Positions 42,574-52,016 are shown, numbered from the stretch's first letter. The stretch: 64,000 nucleotides of DNA from Mucilaginibacter gossypiicola (GCF_900110105.1 NZ_FOCL01000004.1:186001-250000), one strand, 5' to 3'. Notes: generated by a model from the sequence alone, not told the origin. Numbers and translations: made by a program.

Positions 42574-43356
42574 ATGAACATAACCATAATAGGCTCCGGC
42601 AACGTAGCAACGCATATGGCCGCAGCCTTTAAAAATGCCGGGCATCGCATTATACAGGTGTACAGCCGCAACATGCAGCATGCTGCTTTGCTGGCCTACC
42701 ATGTAGGTGCTGAAGCCATCGATAGCCTTGACAATATCAATCCCGATACAGGGTTGTTTGTTGTTTCGGTTAAGGACGATGCTATAACGGCTGTTGTTAA
42801 AGCACTATCTGCCCATAAAAAGTTAATCGTGCATACATCGGGTTCAACCGATTTGAACAGTTTACTGGCTTTTACTCCAAATGCCGGGGTTTTTTACCCG
42901 CTTCAAACTTTCAGCAAGATAAGAGAGGTTGATTTCAGGTCTGTCCCGCTCTGTCTTGAAGGTGCCGATGATCGTATCCTTGCTGATTTAAAGCAGCTCG
43001 CATTCACCATCAGCAACAATGTATACGCCGTAAACTCGGCCCAGCGTAAAATATTGCACCTGGCAGCGGTATTTGCCTGTAATTTCCCTAACTATTTATA
43101 TGGGGTTGCGCAGGAATTGCTGGCGCAAAACCAGATGGAGTTTAGCCTGCTGCGCCCACTGATCCTGGAAACGGCCCAAAAGGTATTGGAGCAGGAACCC
43201 CGCAATGTACAAACAGGCCCGGCAGTGCGTAATGATGAAGGCACCATGGCTGCGCATATGCAGATGCTGAGCGATATGCCTATGTTACAGGATGTTTATA
43301 CTTTATTAAGTCAGGGTATTATCAAAAACAATAAAGGGCTTACCGCACCCGAGTAA
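42574..43356 (+). CDS. DUF2520 / Rossmann-like protein
   Basis: The 260-residue protein begins MNITIIGSGNVATHMAAAFK (GxGxxA nucleotide site) and continues FVVSVKDDAIT and GVFYPLQTFSK; the C-terminal DUF2520 helices follow. It resembles F420-dependent or ketopantoate-reductase-like dehydrogenases, but its reaction is unknown. It starts a plus-strand run (ferredoxin, IscX, KdsC, Maf). In many Bacteroidota it neighbours the KdsC and Maf genes. Confidence 0.85.
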   Translation: MNITIIGSGNVATHMAAAFKNAGHRIIQVYSRNMQHAALLAYHVGAEAIDSLDNINPDTGLFVVSVKDDAITAVVKALSAHKKLIVHTSGSTDLNSLLAFTPNAGVFYPLQTFSKIREVDFRSVPLCLEGADDRILADLKQLAFTISNNVYAVNSAQRKILHLAAVFACNFPNYLYGVAQELLAQNQMEFSLLRPLILETAQKVLEQEPRNVQTGPAVRNDEGTMAAHMQMLSDMPMLQDVYTLLSQGIIKNNKGLTAPE

Positions 43357-43375
43357 TTTTGTTACTTTTGCTTAA

Positions 43376-43708
43376 ATGAACATTTATAAAATAAAGGTCA
43401 ATTTCGAGGAGAAAGGGCACGAAAGTGTTGAGTTGCCAATTGCCGAAGGAGAATCTGTATTAGACGTATGCCTGGAGAATGGCATCGAACTACAGCATAA
43501 TTGCGGTGGTGTTTGCGGATGCAGCACCTGCCATGTTTACGTTAATAAAGGGATGGACAACATCCAGGAAATATCCGATAAGGAAGAGGATTTCATTGAT
43601 AGGGCTGTTAACCCTCGTATTAACTCACGCCTGGGCTGCCAGTGTGTTATTGTTGATGGCGATATTGAAGTTACCCTGCCTGATCAGTCGCAGTTTTTAG
43701 GCCACTAA
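43376..43708 (+). CDS. [2Fe-2S] ferredoxin, adrenodoxin type
   Basis: The 110-residue protein has the cluster loop HNCGGVCGCSTCHVYV and the fourth ligand in RLGCQCVIV, with the acidic patch EDFIDRAV of ISC-type ferredoxins (Fdx). It donates electrons in Fe-S cluster assembly. The neighbouring iscX gene supports this. A TACTTTTG box at 43363-43370 lies 5 nt before the start codon. Confidence 0.88.
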   Translation: MNIYKIKVNFEEKGHESVELPIAEGESVLDVCLENGIELQHNCGGVCGCSTCHVYVNKGMDNIQEISDKEEDFIDRAVNPRINSRLGCQCVIVDGDIEVTLPDQSQFLGH

Positions 43709-43796
43709 TATTTGCATTAATCCGTTTAAAACAATAAATAAAACGTATAACTAACGTATTAGCGTAACCTTCGGGTAGTACGTAAAATTAATAAAA

Positions 43797-44039
43797 ATGA
43801 GCGATAATAAATTTGCCTTGCCAATTCACTGGAATGATTATGAAGATATTGCCATTGAACTTTACGAAAAGTTTGGTGATGATTTTGACGAATCAAGAAT
43901 ATACCGCATCCGTTTTACCGAATTGTTGGAGTGGGTATTAAGCCTGCCTAATTTTGCAGGTACCCGTGCCGAATCAAATGAAGGCCACCTGGAGCAGATC
44001 CAATCGGCCTGGGTATACGAGTGGCGCGATAATCAATAG
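43797..44039 (+). CDS. iscX: IscX (YfhJ) Fe-S cluster assembly accessory protein
   Basis: The 80-residue acidic protein contains IHWNDYEDIAIELYEKF, then ESRIYRIRFTELLEWVLSLP and AWVYEWRDNQ, matching IscX. It binds iron and modulates the cysteine desulphurase IscS. It lies 88 nt after the ferredoxin gene. The rest of the isc operon is not in the window. Confidence 0.9.
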   Translation: MSDNKFALPIHWNDYEDIAIELYEKFGDDFDESRIYRIRFTELLEWVLSLPNFAGTRAESNEGHLEQIQSAWVYEWRDNQ

Positions 44040-44040
44040 T

Positions 44041-44100
44041 TCAGTTTGCAGTTTTAAGCTGGCAGTTTGCAGTTAAGCTGCAGCTTTAACAGTTAGCATG
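44041..44100. repeat. word repeat (CAGTTTGCAGTTTTAAGC type)
   Basis: Repeats of GCAGTTT, TTAAGC and CAGTTAGC words with pieces complementary to each other, right after iscX. Non-coding. Confidence 0.5.
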
Positions 44101-44189
44101 GTTTAAAGCGATTCTGCGAGCAGAAGGAATAAGTTAAATCACCATAATAATCGATGAAATCAATCAATTATCGGTGAAATCAAAAAAAA

Positions 44190-44711
44190 ATGGAATCGTT
44201 CCTGAATAAATTAAAAGATATTACCACCCTCATTTTTGATGTGGACGGCGTTTTAACCGATGGATCTGTTTTTGTAACAGAATCTGGCGAACAGAGCCGC
44301 GCTTTTAACATCAAAGATGGTTATGCGCTGCAATTGGCCGTTAAATGTGGCTATAATGTTTGTGCAATATCGGGCAGCCGCTCAAAAAGTGCTATGTACC
44401 GGTTAAACAGCCTGGGCATTCAGGATGTTTATATGGGTACACATACTAAATCGCAAAGGTTTAAGATCTACCTCGAAGAAAAAAGTATTATTGCCACCAA
44501 TGTATTATACATGGGCGACGATATTCCCGACCTGGAAGTGATGAAACTTGCAGGTTTACCTGTTTGTCCTGCCGATGCGGTTGAAGAGATCAAGGCAGTT
44601 AGCGCCTACGTATCTCCCTATGGTGGTGGCAAAGGCTGTGCCCGCGATATTATAGAAAAAGTGCTCAAAGTTCAGGATAAATGGATGAGCAAACAGGCGT
44701 ATAGCTGGTAA
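44190..44711 (+). CDS. kdsC: 3-deoxy-D-manno-octulosonate 8-phosphate phosphatase (HAD family)
   Basis: The 173-residue HAD phosphatase has DVDGVLTDG (nucleophile Asp, residues about 17-25), CAISGSRSKSAMYRLNSLG, the Lys in THTKSQRFK and MGDDIPDLEVMKLA (Mg site), which is the KdsC pattern without cap domain. It releases phosphate from Kdo-8-P in the pathway to lipopolysaccharide core. Stands ahead of maf with a family A repeat between them. Confidence 0.9.
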   Translation: MESFLNKLKDITTLIFDVDGVLTDGSVFVTESGEQSRAFNIKDGYALQLAVKCGYNVCAISGSRSKSAMYRLNSLGIQDVYMGTHTKSQRFKIYLEEKSIIATNVLYMGDDIPDLEVMKLAGLPVCPADAVEEIKAVSAYVSPYGGGKGCARDIIEKVLKVQDKWMSKQAYSW

Positions 44712-44730
44712 GGCTTACAATAAAAGATAT

Positions 44731-44814
44731 GTCATTGCGAGGCACGAAGCAATCGCGAACTTTGCAGCTCGGTTCTGTATAGCGTGCGATTGCCACGCTA
44801 TCGCTCGCAATGAC
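44731..44814. repeat. family A palindromic repeat
   Basis: Left end GTCATTGCGAGGCACGAAGC, right end GCTCGCAATGAC. Situated between kdsC and maf, 22 nt before the maf start. Confidence 0.8.
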
Positions 44815-44835
44815 ATGAAAAAATAACAATTCAAC

Positions 44836-45408
44836 ATGCATAACATCCCCCCCGTAATTCTCGCATCAAAATCGCCAAGACGTCAGGAACTGCTTGGGCT
44901 CATGGATGTCGATTTCAGAGTGGTGCTCAAAGATGTTGATGAATCATATCCCGAAGGATTAACCCCGCCCGAAGTCGCTTTACATATAGCCCGAAAAAAG
45001 GCCGAAGCATTTGATGAAACAGTAGGGGATGAGGTTGTGCTTACCGCTGATACCATAGTTTGTATCGATGGCCTGATATTGGGTAAACCAGAAACCCGCG
45101 AACATGCAATTGAAATGCTGCAAATGCTATCTGGCCGTGTACACCAGGTTATTACGGGCGTATGTTTGCTTTATAAGGGGCGCTACAATAACTTCTACGA
45201 TCTGACAGAAGTATTCTTCCGAAAGCTTTCTGATACCGAAATCAGTAATTATGTAAATAAATACCAGCCGCTTGATAAGGCCGGATCATATGGTATCCAG
45301 GAGCTGATAGGTCTGATAGCCATTGAACGCATTGAAGGCTCATATACCAATGTTGTTGGTTTGCCCACCGAAAAGGTGTACGCACAATTGATTAGCTTAA
45401 GCAAATAA
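44836..45408 (+). CDS. maf: Maf-like nucleotide pyrophosphatase
   Basis: The 190-residue protein begins with ILASKSPRRQELLGL (the Maf signature SxSPRR), followed by RKKAEAF, VLTADTIVCIDGLILGKPET and DKAGSYGIQ. Maf hydrolyses non-canonical or dTTP/UTP-type nucleoside triphosphates and affects septation. Length is typical. Separated from kdsC by a repeat. Confidence 0.9.
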   Translation: MHNIPPVILASKSPRRQELLGLMDVDFRVVLKDVDESYPEGLTPPEVALHIARKKAEAFDETVGDEVVLTADTIVCIDGLILGKPETREHAIEMLQMLSGRVHQVITGVCLLYKGRYNNFYDLTEVFFRKLSDTEISNYVNKYQPLDKAGSYGIQELIGLIAIERIEGSYTNVVGLPTEKVYAQLISLSK

Positions 45409-45643
45409 CTTTCCTGTTATTAATTAAAAATATGTAATACACTGGTGCAGGAGTTGTGCTGCCGCGAGTGTATGAAGGGGACTCGTGTCTTCCCGGCTTG
45501 TTTTATTCGTCGTAACATTTTAGCTAAACATCGTTGCTTTTTGATAAAACGGGTTTTTCCGGCATATTTAAATAAATAATTATATAAATTAAACCTTTGT
45601 TTCCTGCATAGTCTAATGTTTTAAATAAAGGGAGTAATTTGTC

Positions 45644-46318
45644 ATGAAAAAAACTATTAATACAGGGCTGGTGTTTTTGCTGGTGGCCACCTTGTCTGCT
45701 TGCAGCAGTTACAATTATTACACCGCTGCCCGAAACAAAACAGATTTATCCGCTTACCGAACATTTGCCTGGCTACCTCCTGCAACCATGACCAATAAAG
45801 CCGGCGCAGTTGTTAAAAAGGAAGTGGCTGATGAAAGAGTTAGGGATGCAGCGATATCGGCATTGGAAAACAAAGGTCTGAAATTTCAGGAAAACAACCC
45901 CGATTTGATGGTGAGTTACACAACAGTTACCGGCCGGGGAATGAAAACTGAATTTTATCCTGCTTACTACGGCGGCTATCCGGGCTTTGGCTTGGGTTTT
46001 GGCTGGGGATGGGGTGGTGGCTGGGGCTACCGTCCGTTTTATGGCTACGGCGGCTGGGGCTGGGGATATCCTTACGGATATGGCTACGGCTACGGTGGCG
46101 GCGGCTATGCCCGTGTACCTTACAAAGAGGGTACGTTGATCATCGATATTATGGATGCCAGGTCGCGTAAGCTGGTATGGCGTGGTTTTGGCGTAGGCGA
46201 ACTACACAATCCACAAAGAACTGTGAAGGAATTGCCAAAAGTAGTTAGCGGCATTATTGAGCAGCTTGAACTTAACCAGGTACAACAACAGCCACAGGTA
46301 CCGATGAGAAAAGCATGA
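45644..46318 (+). CDS. DUF4136 lipoprotein with Gly/Tyr/Trp-rich insert
   Basis: The 224-residue product has a lipobox (LSACSS, Cys about residue 20) and a DUF4136 domain starting YYTAARNKTDLSAYRTFAWL and ending VWRGFGVGELHNPQRTVKEL. It contains an insert of Gly-Trp-Tyr repeats (about residues 110-150, such as GFGWGWGGGWGY and GYGYGYGGGG). Cell-envelope protein of unknown role. An AAGGGAG stretch at about 45630-45636 resembles a Shine-Dalgarno, rare in this group. It ends in a shared terminator. Confidence 0.82.
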   Translation: MKKTINTGLVFLLVATLSACSSYNYYTAARNKTDLSAYRTFAWLPPATMTNKAGAVVKKEVADERVRDAAISALENKGLKFQENNPDLMVSYTTVTGRGMKTEFYPAYYGGYPGFGLGFGWGWGGGWGYRPFYGYGGWGWGYPYGYGYGYGGGGYARVPYKEGTLIIDIMDARSRKLVWRGFGVGELHNPQRTVKELPKVVSGIIEQLELNQVQQQPQVPMRKA

Positions 46319-46352
46319 GAAATTTGCTGATCGATTTTATTGAACTAAATGC

Positions 46353-46389
46353 AAAAATCCCTTTGGGCCTTAAGCCTGAAGGGATTTTT
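46353..46389. terminator. bidirectional terminator
   Basis: AAAAATCCCTTTGGGC and its near complement (GCCTGAAGGGATTTTT) form a hairpin of 37 nt with A and T tails on both sides. It serves the DUF4136 gene on the plus strand and overlaps the 3' end of the minus-strand 66-residue gene. Confidence 0.8.
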
Positions 46390-46570
46390 GTTTGCGGTAT
46401 AAATGAAATGCAGCAAAAGCAAACGCAGCTACAGCTAATACGATAACCCAGGTATCAAGCGGACAGAACGCGTCGTCATCTGCGCTATCGCAATTGAAGT
46501 CTATCTGAGCAAAACAACTTACGGTTGCTATTACCCAAATAAGGCTGGTAAAAAAAATCTTCTTTATCAT
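46370..46570 (-). CDS. small membrane-anchored protein after the giant T9SS gene
   Basis: The 66-residue product has a signal peptide ending CFAQ, a short exported stretch with cysteines, and a C-terminal segment CPLDTWVIVLAVAAFAFAAFH followed by the basic tail RKQKSLQA. That is the layout of a PxD-type sorting or anchor signal (PID-CTERM-like), though a plain membrane anchor is the alternative. It lies 17 nt after the end of the T9SS gene, so they are co-transcribed. The ATG at 46570 is chosen over a GTG at 46576. Confidence 0.6.
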   Translation of the reverse strand: MIKKIFFTSLIWVIATVSCFAQIDFNCDSADDDAFCPLDTWVIVLAVAAFAFAAFHLYRKQKSLQA

Positions 46571-46586
46571 ATGCACAAATCGCTTT

Positions 46587-49500
46587 TTATAGTTTTACAA
46601 ATTTACCGGTGCCAATCAACTGCTTGGTTTTGTTGTCAATAACCCTTATAATGTATGTTCCGGGCACAAAGCTGGCCACGTTGTTTTTCCAATACAATTG
46701 AGTAATATTTACTGTCTTCAATAGCATACCACTACTGTTAGTTAATTGAATATTATAGTTAGCCGATGAGTTGGTTTGGGATATAGTTAAGTTTACGGTT
46801 TCGTGTACAGGGTTTGGATATATGGTAAGCAGGCTGTTGCTTATGTTACTTTGAGTATTTGCATACATCAACGGTAACTCTTTTGACAGGGTGATATCAT
46901 TGTTTAGATCAGTTAACTGAACGCGGTACTTATTTAAGCCTTTTGCCGGGTCGGGGTCGGTATATGAATAGGTACCTAAACCGTCGGACTGTATAACATT
47001 CAAATCTTCCCAGGTTTTGCCGTTATCAATACTTCTTTGCAGGCTAAATGACGTATAGTTTGCTTCATTTTCAACAGTCCAGGTTGTTTTGGCTCCGTCA
47101 CTTACTTTCACAGCGTTAAAATCAATCAGTTTAAGGGCCAACGCAGGATCTTGGCGCATTATTAGCTGAAAGCGGTCTGCTCCAAAAGTAGCAGGCGTGC
47201 CTTTATCAATATTATAGCTGTAAGCGTTGTTGTGTTTGAGGTCGACAGAATCTTTGGTGAAATTATCTTTAAGCCATACTTCGTAAATGGCAGGAAGATC
47301 TTTAACGTCGAATAGTTTAATTTTATAGGTGCCCGATGTTGTGGCATCTGCAAAAAGCGGGATTATCACCTGGGTTTTTCCGGGTAGCGGACGATGGTGG
47401 ATGCTTGTTTTTACACTGTCGCTTGTTAATGCCGAGAAGCTTTCCAGTGCACCGTTTCCGCCAAGGTCTTCAGCATCTTTATTCTTATCGAAATTTGCGG
47501 TAGCCCATTTATCAAAAACCAGTGCAACGCCATCAAAATTAGCCTCGTCTTTTTCAAGCAGGAGATGCATGACAGGGCTGGGTTGTGAAACTGGTTCGCT
47601 TACACTTGCGGCAGCAAGCGGTGTGTTTGCGGCGCTCATGATGGCTTTACTACCTGTACCCAAAGCCTGCGCAATTGGTGTTTTGCCTTGCGGTAGGCTA
47701 AACACTCCGGTAAGCGTAGTTGATAAAGGTTGGGTAGTCACTTTGGCCGACTCCCTGAAAGTTAAAGCCTGGCCACTGCCATTTGCGATAACAAAAAAGC
47801 CTTGCCCGCTTGCTATCATATTGCTTGCTGCGCCGCCTACTACACTTTGTACACCAGGGTTAACGGTTGTGGTGGTATCATTAACGGAGGTTATCTGCCC
47901 TGCATTCTGTTGGTAGCTTTCGTAATTTTTTGTTGTTAAATTGTACACCCATATGAAAGCTAACGGCGGTACATTTCCTGCGGTAGTTGTGTAAATCTGG
48001 GCTTTTTGTCCGGAAATATAAATTGAAGAGGCGGCATTGGCATTACCGCCAGATGTTCCCTTGCGGTTAAACTTTTCAAAATTTATGGTGCTGGCATAGG
48101 GGTTGCCCACAAGGTTGTAACCTTGCAGGTTGTTCATAGCCGGATTTGAATATTGTAACGTTGATGTGCCATCATACCAGTTTGCCACGGTAATATTGCC
48201 CTGGTTTAATGTTCCTGTTTCGGTCATTGTGGTTGGCTGAGGAACATAAGTTGTATAGATAGCGTTGGCTATAGAGCCGGCAGCAGTACGATCTCCACGG
48301 AAAAAGAATACGAAGCCATTGCCTGCACCGATTGACCTGGTGCCGGTTTCCCCATCAAAAGAGTAGGGCGATGTTAAACTGTTAACCCCTCTGAAATAGC
48401 CCGATGTAAAAGAACTTTTGCTTGCAGGCTGGCTTTCTTTAAAAAAGTAAATGGAAGGGTTATTGGCTCCCGGCGAAACATCAAAACCACCCGCTGCTAA
48501 TGTTGTGCCGGTAACAAACGCGTTATTTTTAAGATATGCCAGTGTAAATACTTTGATAGGAGCTCCTGTATTAACAGAAGAAGTCAACAAACGGTACCCC
48601 CTGTATTTTGTTGCACCACCATTAATATAGCGTTGCACATTTACGTTGCCGGTAATTGCTGTACCGGAAGGGATACTTGCAACCGTGGCTGAACCTGTAG
48701 CATCAGAGTTTAATGTTAAAACCCCGCCGGCCGCTAAAGTAGCAGTACCACCCATGGTAAGTATGCCCGAAGAAGATACTGCAAATTTACCGGTGCCCGA
48801 CATGGTTTTGGTACCACTGCCATTAACAGTAACATTGTTGAATTTTGTGCCGTTTGTACTGTTATCGGTAAGGGATTGCGCACCTGCTTTACTGAAGAAA
48901 ACAGTACCGGTTCCGGGTGTAAACGTCCCCGTGTTGGTATAATCGCTATTGTAAATTACGCTTCCTGAGCCGCAGGTAAAAGTACCTGCAGTATTGGTAT
49001 ATGCACCGGTGAAAGTTGCTGTGCCCGATCCTGTTGTGATGGAGGAGCCTGATGAATTACCATAGGTGCCCGTGAAGGTAAGCGTGCCTGAAGCTCCCGT
49101 TATTACCGAGCTGTTAGTAGTGTTGCCGGTTATGGCTATGCTGCCAGATCCTTGTGTTACATTGGCAGAGTTGGTCCAGTTTCCTGTAACAGTAATGGTA
49201 GGATTATTAGTATTTAGATTTATTGCGCCCCCGCTGGTGATCCAGTTTCCGCTTATAGTTAATGCGCCGCCGTCAACAGTTTTAGCCGCTGCTCCGGATA
49301 AAGTAAGGTTATCATAGTTAGAAGGAGTGGCCCCGATAAAACTATCATTAGTAGCATATACTGTTTGTGTGCCCGAAGTGGCAGCATAGTTTACAAGTCC
49401 GGTGCCGGTACCGCCGGTTGTGAAATCAATACTACCGCCTGTAGCAGCACTTATTGGGGTATTGCCCGTTAGGTTTAACGTAGTAGCCCCGGTGCCTGTA

Positions 49501-51437
49501 TCCATATCAACTAAGGCGGCATTGGTTATTGTGTTGAGGCCATCATTCCGGTTTACATAGTTTGCATTGGTGGTTGAGATATTGCTTACGGTTAACGTGC
49601 CTGAGTTTAAATGAAACGTTGCGTTGTTAACAGAATAATTTTGCAGGAATATCAATGCATAGGTGCCAAGTGCCGAAGATGTAGTATTTAATGTCAGTGA
49701 ATTAGTGATATTGAATACAGGAACTGTAGCGTTTATCGTAGTTGTATTTGAGGTTGGAGTAGTGAATGATGTAGGTGCCGGAGGAGTTGTGCCATCTCCA
49801 ACTACAAATGAGTTGCAGTTCAATGTACCGGTTCCTGAACCGGTAATGGTTGTTGTTACATCGCCGGTGCTGCTGTTATGGTTTTGCGTTATGGCTCCGT
49901 TTACCGTGAGTGAATAGGTGTTATTGATAGTTAATAAAATAGATGGGGATCCGGTTAATGTACTTTTTGTGGGGCCAAGTATCAATGAGGCGACATTAGG
50001 AACACTGCTTTGAACGGTGGGCTGGTTTTTAAATGAAACAACACCTATACGTGCAACGTTGCTTGTGGTTGGAACAGTTGCGGGGCTCCAGTTACCGGTA
50101 TTGTTCCAGTTATTGTCTGATGCCCCCGTCCAATCGATTGCGTTTACAAACGTGATGACATTGCCATTTGATGACGGGCCTGTATACGTAATGGATGAGC
50201 TGTTACCATTGCCCATAAGTGTATTAATGCTGGTAACTGTAATAGTGCCGGTAGGGCTTCCGCCATAATTCAATTGGCTTTTTACGGTACCTGTATAAAA
50301 GTAATAGCCCGGTACCGAGTAAGACCCATCTGTATTACCCGAACTTGATATAAGATCACCTACACTGTAATCCTGTATAGCATTTCCTGTATAGTTTACC
50401 GAACCAATCAATGCATCAGAAGAAGTAGAGTAGTATGAATCATCCGACCGGTAAAGGCTGCCGGAACCATTAAAATATGCCTCAAAGCCTGCTCCGGTGG
50501 TATTCATCACTAACTGATTGATAATAAAGTTACCCCTTGATATTATTTTCAGGCCGTAAAGGATCACGCTTTCGCTCTCGTAGTAAGGGGGCTGGGTTAC
50601 GTTATTGGCTGTTCCGTTTGCGCCTGTTGTTGTAAACTGAAGCACACGGGTATACATATCAAAATTATCCCACTGAAAACGACCGGCAGTAGTGCATGTT
50701 GATTCGAGATAGGAATAATAATAAGTGCTGTACCCGCTGCCCGTTGTGCTGGTACTTGAGGCAACAAGCGTTTTGGCTGTGGTCATCCCCGCTACAAAAA
50801 CGTCCTTAAAAATAGCCCAGCGGCCATCTTTTAAGCGCTGTACTTTGATCATATATGTTTGCTGATCATTGGCCATCGTTGCATTAAGAAGCTCATTGTA
50901 ATGACCAGATGACGTGCCGCTATCATACCTGTACCGTAGGCTTAGTGTTGTGCCGGTGTGGGTTATATAAATGCCTTGCATATTATTGGTGGTATAACCA
51001 TTGGCAATAAGCCAGTAACGCCAGGTATTGTTGCCAACAGCCATTACGTCTGGGTCAGAAGGGCCGGTTGCACTATTGTTTTTATAAATGAAATTCCATT
51101 CAAAATCATTCTGGGTCATATCAACACTACCAGATGTGCCGCTTCCAACAAAATCCCAGCGAATTGCACTTATAGCATTGGTTGACGGCACTGCCGATCT
51201 TAAGCTTACCGAACCATTTAGGGGACTTGTAGTTGACGCATCGATAGTAATTGACGAGCTTGTGCGGGTTGCATTACCAACACCGCTTGCGCCTAATGAT
51301 GTTATATTATTGGCCGACGAAGTTTCAAAGTTATTGTAGTAATAGGTGAGGTTATCACTGGTTTCCTGGGCAGCAACTCTGTTAACCAGGCACAGCAGGT
51401 ATCCGGCAAATAAAACGCAGAGTAATTGTGTTTTCAA
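46587..51437 (-). CDS. giant secreted protein with type IX secretion sorting domain
   Basis: The 1616-residue protein has a signal peptide (ends VAAQ), then a beta-rich N-terminal region, a WTGASDNNWNNTGNWSPATV module near 435, a long run of short Gly/Ser/Thr repeats (about residues 720-855, units such as GTATFTGAYTN and GSVIYNSDYTN), and further beta regions. The last ~75 residues (YPNPVHETVNLTISQTNS to TYIIRVIDN) form a type A T9SS C-terminal sorting domain, so the protein is secreted and attached to the surface via T9SS. It looks like an adhesin or matrix protein; no enzyme motif. Its upstream region is 580 nt of gene-free DNA. Confidence 0.85.
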   Translation of the reverse strand: MKTQLLCVLFAGYLLCLVNRVAAQETSDNLTYYYNNFETSSANNITSLGASGVGNATRTSSSITIDASTTSPLNGSVSLRSAVPSTNAISAIRWDFVGSGTSGSVDMTQNDFEWNFIYKNNSATGPSDPDVMAVGNNTWRYWLIANGYTTNNMQGIYITHTGTTLSLRYRYDSGTSSGHYNELLNATMANDQQTYMIKVQRLKDGRWAIFKDVFVAGMTTAKTLVASSTSTTGSGYSTYYYSYLESTCTTAGRFQWDNFDMYTRVLQFTTTGANGTANNVTQPPYYESESVILYGLKIISRGNFIINQLVMNTTGAGFEAYFNGSGSLYRSDDSYYSTSSDALIGSVNYTGNAIQDYSVGDLISSSGNTDGSYSVPGYYFYTGTVKSQLNYGGSPTGTITVTSINTLMGNGNSSSITYTGPSSNGNVITFVNAIDWTGASDNNWNNTGNWSPATVPTTSNVARIGVVSFKNQPTVQSSVPNVASLILGPTKSTLTGSPSILLTINNTYSLTVNGAITQNHNSSTGDVTTTITGSGTGTLNCNSFVVGDGTTPPAPTSFTTPTSNTTTINATVPVFNITNSLTLNTTSSALGTYALIFLQNYSVNNATFHLNSGTLTVSNISTTNANYVNRNDGLNTITNAALVDMDTGTGATTLNLTGNTPISAATGGSIDFTTGGTGTGLVNYAATSGTQTVYATNDSFIGATPSNYDNLTLSGAAAKTVDGGALTISGNWITSGGAINLNTNNPTITVTGNWTNSANVTQGSGSIAITGNTTNSSVITGASGTLTFTGTYGNSSGSSITTGSGTATFTGAYTNTAGTFTCGSGSVIYNSDYTNTGTFTPGTGTVFFSKAGAQSLTDNSTNGTKFNNVTVNGSGTKTMSGTGKFAVSSSGILTMGGTATLAAGGVLTLNSDATGSATVASIPSGTAITGNVNVQRYINGGATKYRGYRLLTSSVNTGAPIKVFTLAYLKNNAFVTGTTLAAGGFDVSPGANNPSIYFFKESQPASKSSFTSGYFRGVNSLTSPYSFDGETGTRSIGAGNGFVFFFRGDRTAAGSIANAIYTTYVPQPTTMTETGTLNQGNITVANWYDGTSTLQYSNPAMNNLQGYNLVGNPYASTINFEKFNRKGTSGGNANAASSIYISGQKAQIYTTTAGNVPPLAFIWVYNLTTKNYESYQQNAGQITSVNDTTTTVNPGVQSVVGGAASNMIASGQGFFVIANGSGQALTFRESAKVTTQPLSTTLTGVFSLPQGKTPIAQALGTGSKAIMSAANTPLAAASVSEPVSQPSPVMHLLLEKDEANFDGVALVFDKWATANFDKNKDAEDLGGNGALESFSALTSDSVKTSIHHRPLPGKTQVIIPLFADATTSGTYKIKLFDVKDLPAIYEVWLKDNFTKDSVDLKHNNAYSYNIDKGTPATFGADRFQLIMRQDPALALKLIDFNAVKVSDGAKTTWTVENEANYTSFSLQRSIDNGKTWEDLNVIQSDGLGTYSYTDPDPAKGLNKYRVQLTDLNNDITLSKELPLMYANTQSNISNSLLTIYPNPVHETVNLTISQTNSSANYNIQLTNSSGMLLKTVNITQLYWKNNVASFVPGTYIIRVIDNKTKQLIGTGKFVKL

Positions 51438-52016
51438 GTTAATTAGGTTTTGAGGAACAATTGCAATAATGATGCAGACTTAATAAAAATGTAGTTAAAG
51501 TACGGATTTTAACTTAAAATGGCTTTTATATTACGAATAGCGTACTTTATTTAGTTATTTATTAAGAAAATTAAAAATAGATGAAATTTAATTATTGATT
51601 ATTATTTGCCCGGTTTGGGGAATTTTTTTCCCTTTGGGTTTAATCAATAAGCATGTTGTTAACCTGTAGTGATGGGTAATTAATTAGCACAAAACGGTAG
51701 TTTTTTTCAATTATTCCTGTTTGGAGTGAGGTTTTTTGATTGCTGCCAGGAGAATTTAGCCAAATAACTCAATTGAAGATGAGGTTGCGAAGTGTTTTAT
51801 GGAATTCTTTTACACGAAAGGCATGAGTGTTCAACTTTCAAAAGATGGGTGTTCAACTTTTAAAGCTTCGGGTTTTTAAGTTTTTGATTATCAATGTGTA
51901 TGTGTTCATACGTTGTTTGGGTAATAATGTAAATGCCTGATAATCAATAGTTGTTTTTTTTGAAAAATACACCAGGTGTTCAGTCCTAAAAAAGTTGAAC
52001 ACCTGGTGTATTTGTT
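51438..52016. other. gene-free region upstream of the T9SS gene
   Basis: This 579-nt AT-rich stretch has no plausible gene. It holds GTGTTCAACTTT at 51827-51838 and 51849-51860 and its inverse at 51991-52002, and the large terminator 51967-52011. It should include the promoter of the minus-strand T9SS gene, but I could not identify it with confidence. Confidence 0.5.
51967..52011 (-). terminator. strong terminator of the M1 peptidase gene
   Basis: Perfect 16-bp stem: ATACACCAGGTGTTCA (51967-51982) pairs with 51996-52011, with 13 nt between. On the minus strand, which follows the peptidase stop, it is succeeded by a run of T (GTATTTTTC region). Confidence 0.85.

Noticed and set aside
45409..45643. 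Gene-free stretch between maf and DUF4136 searched for tRNA or riboswitch
   Set aside because: No cloverleaf or known aptamer pattern found; only AT-rich DNA and the AAGGGAG stretch before the gene.
48880..49270. Regular short repeats in the T9SS gene considered as a CRISPR array
   Set aside because: The units are in-frame protein repeats of Gly/Ser/Thr without constant-length spacers.
47329..51339. Several long plus-strand open frames opposite the giant T9SS gene
   Set aside because: They are antisense shadows of a repetitive, GC-balanced coding region; none has a domain or start context.
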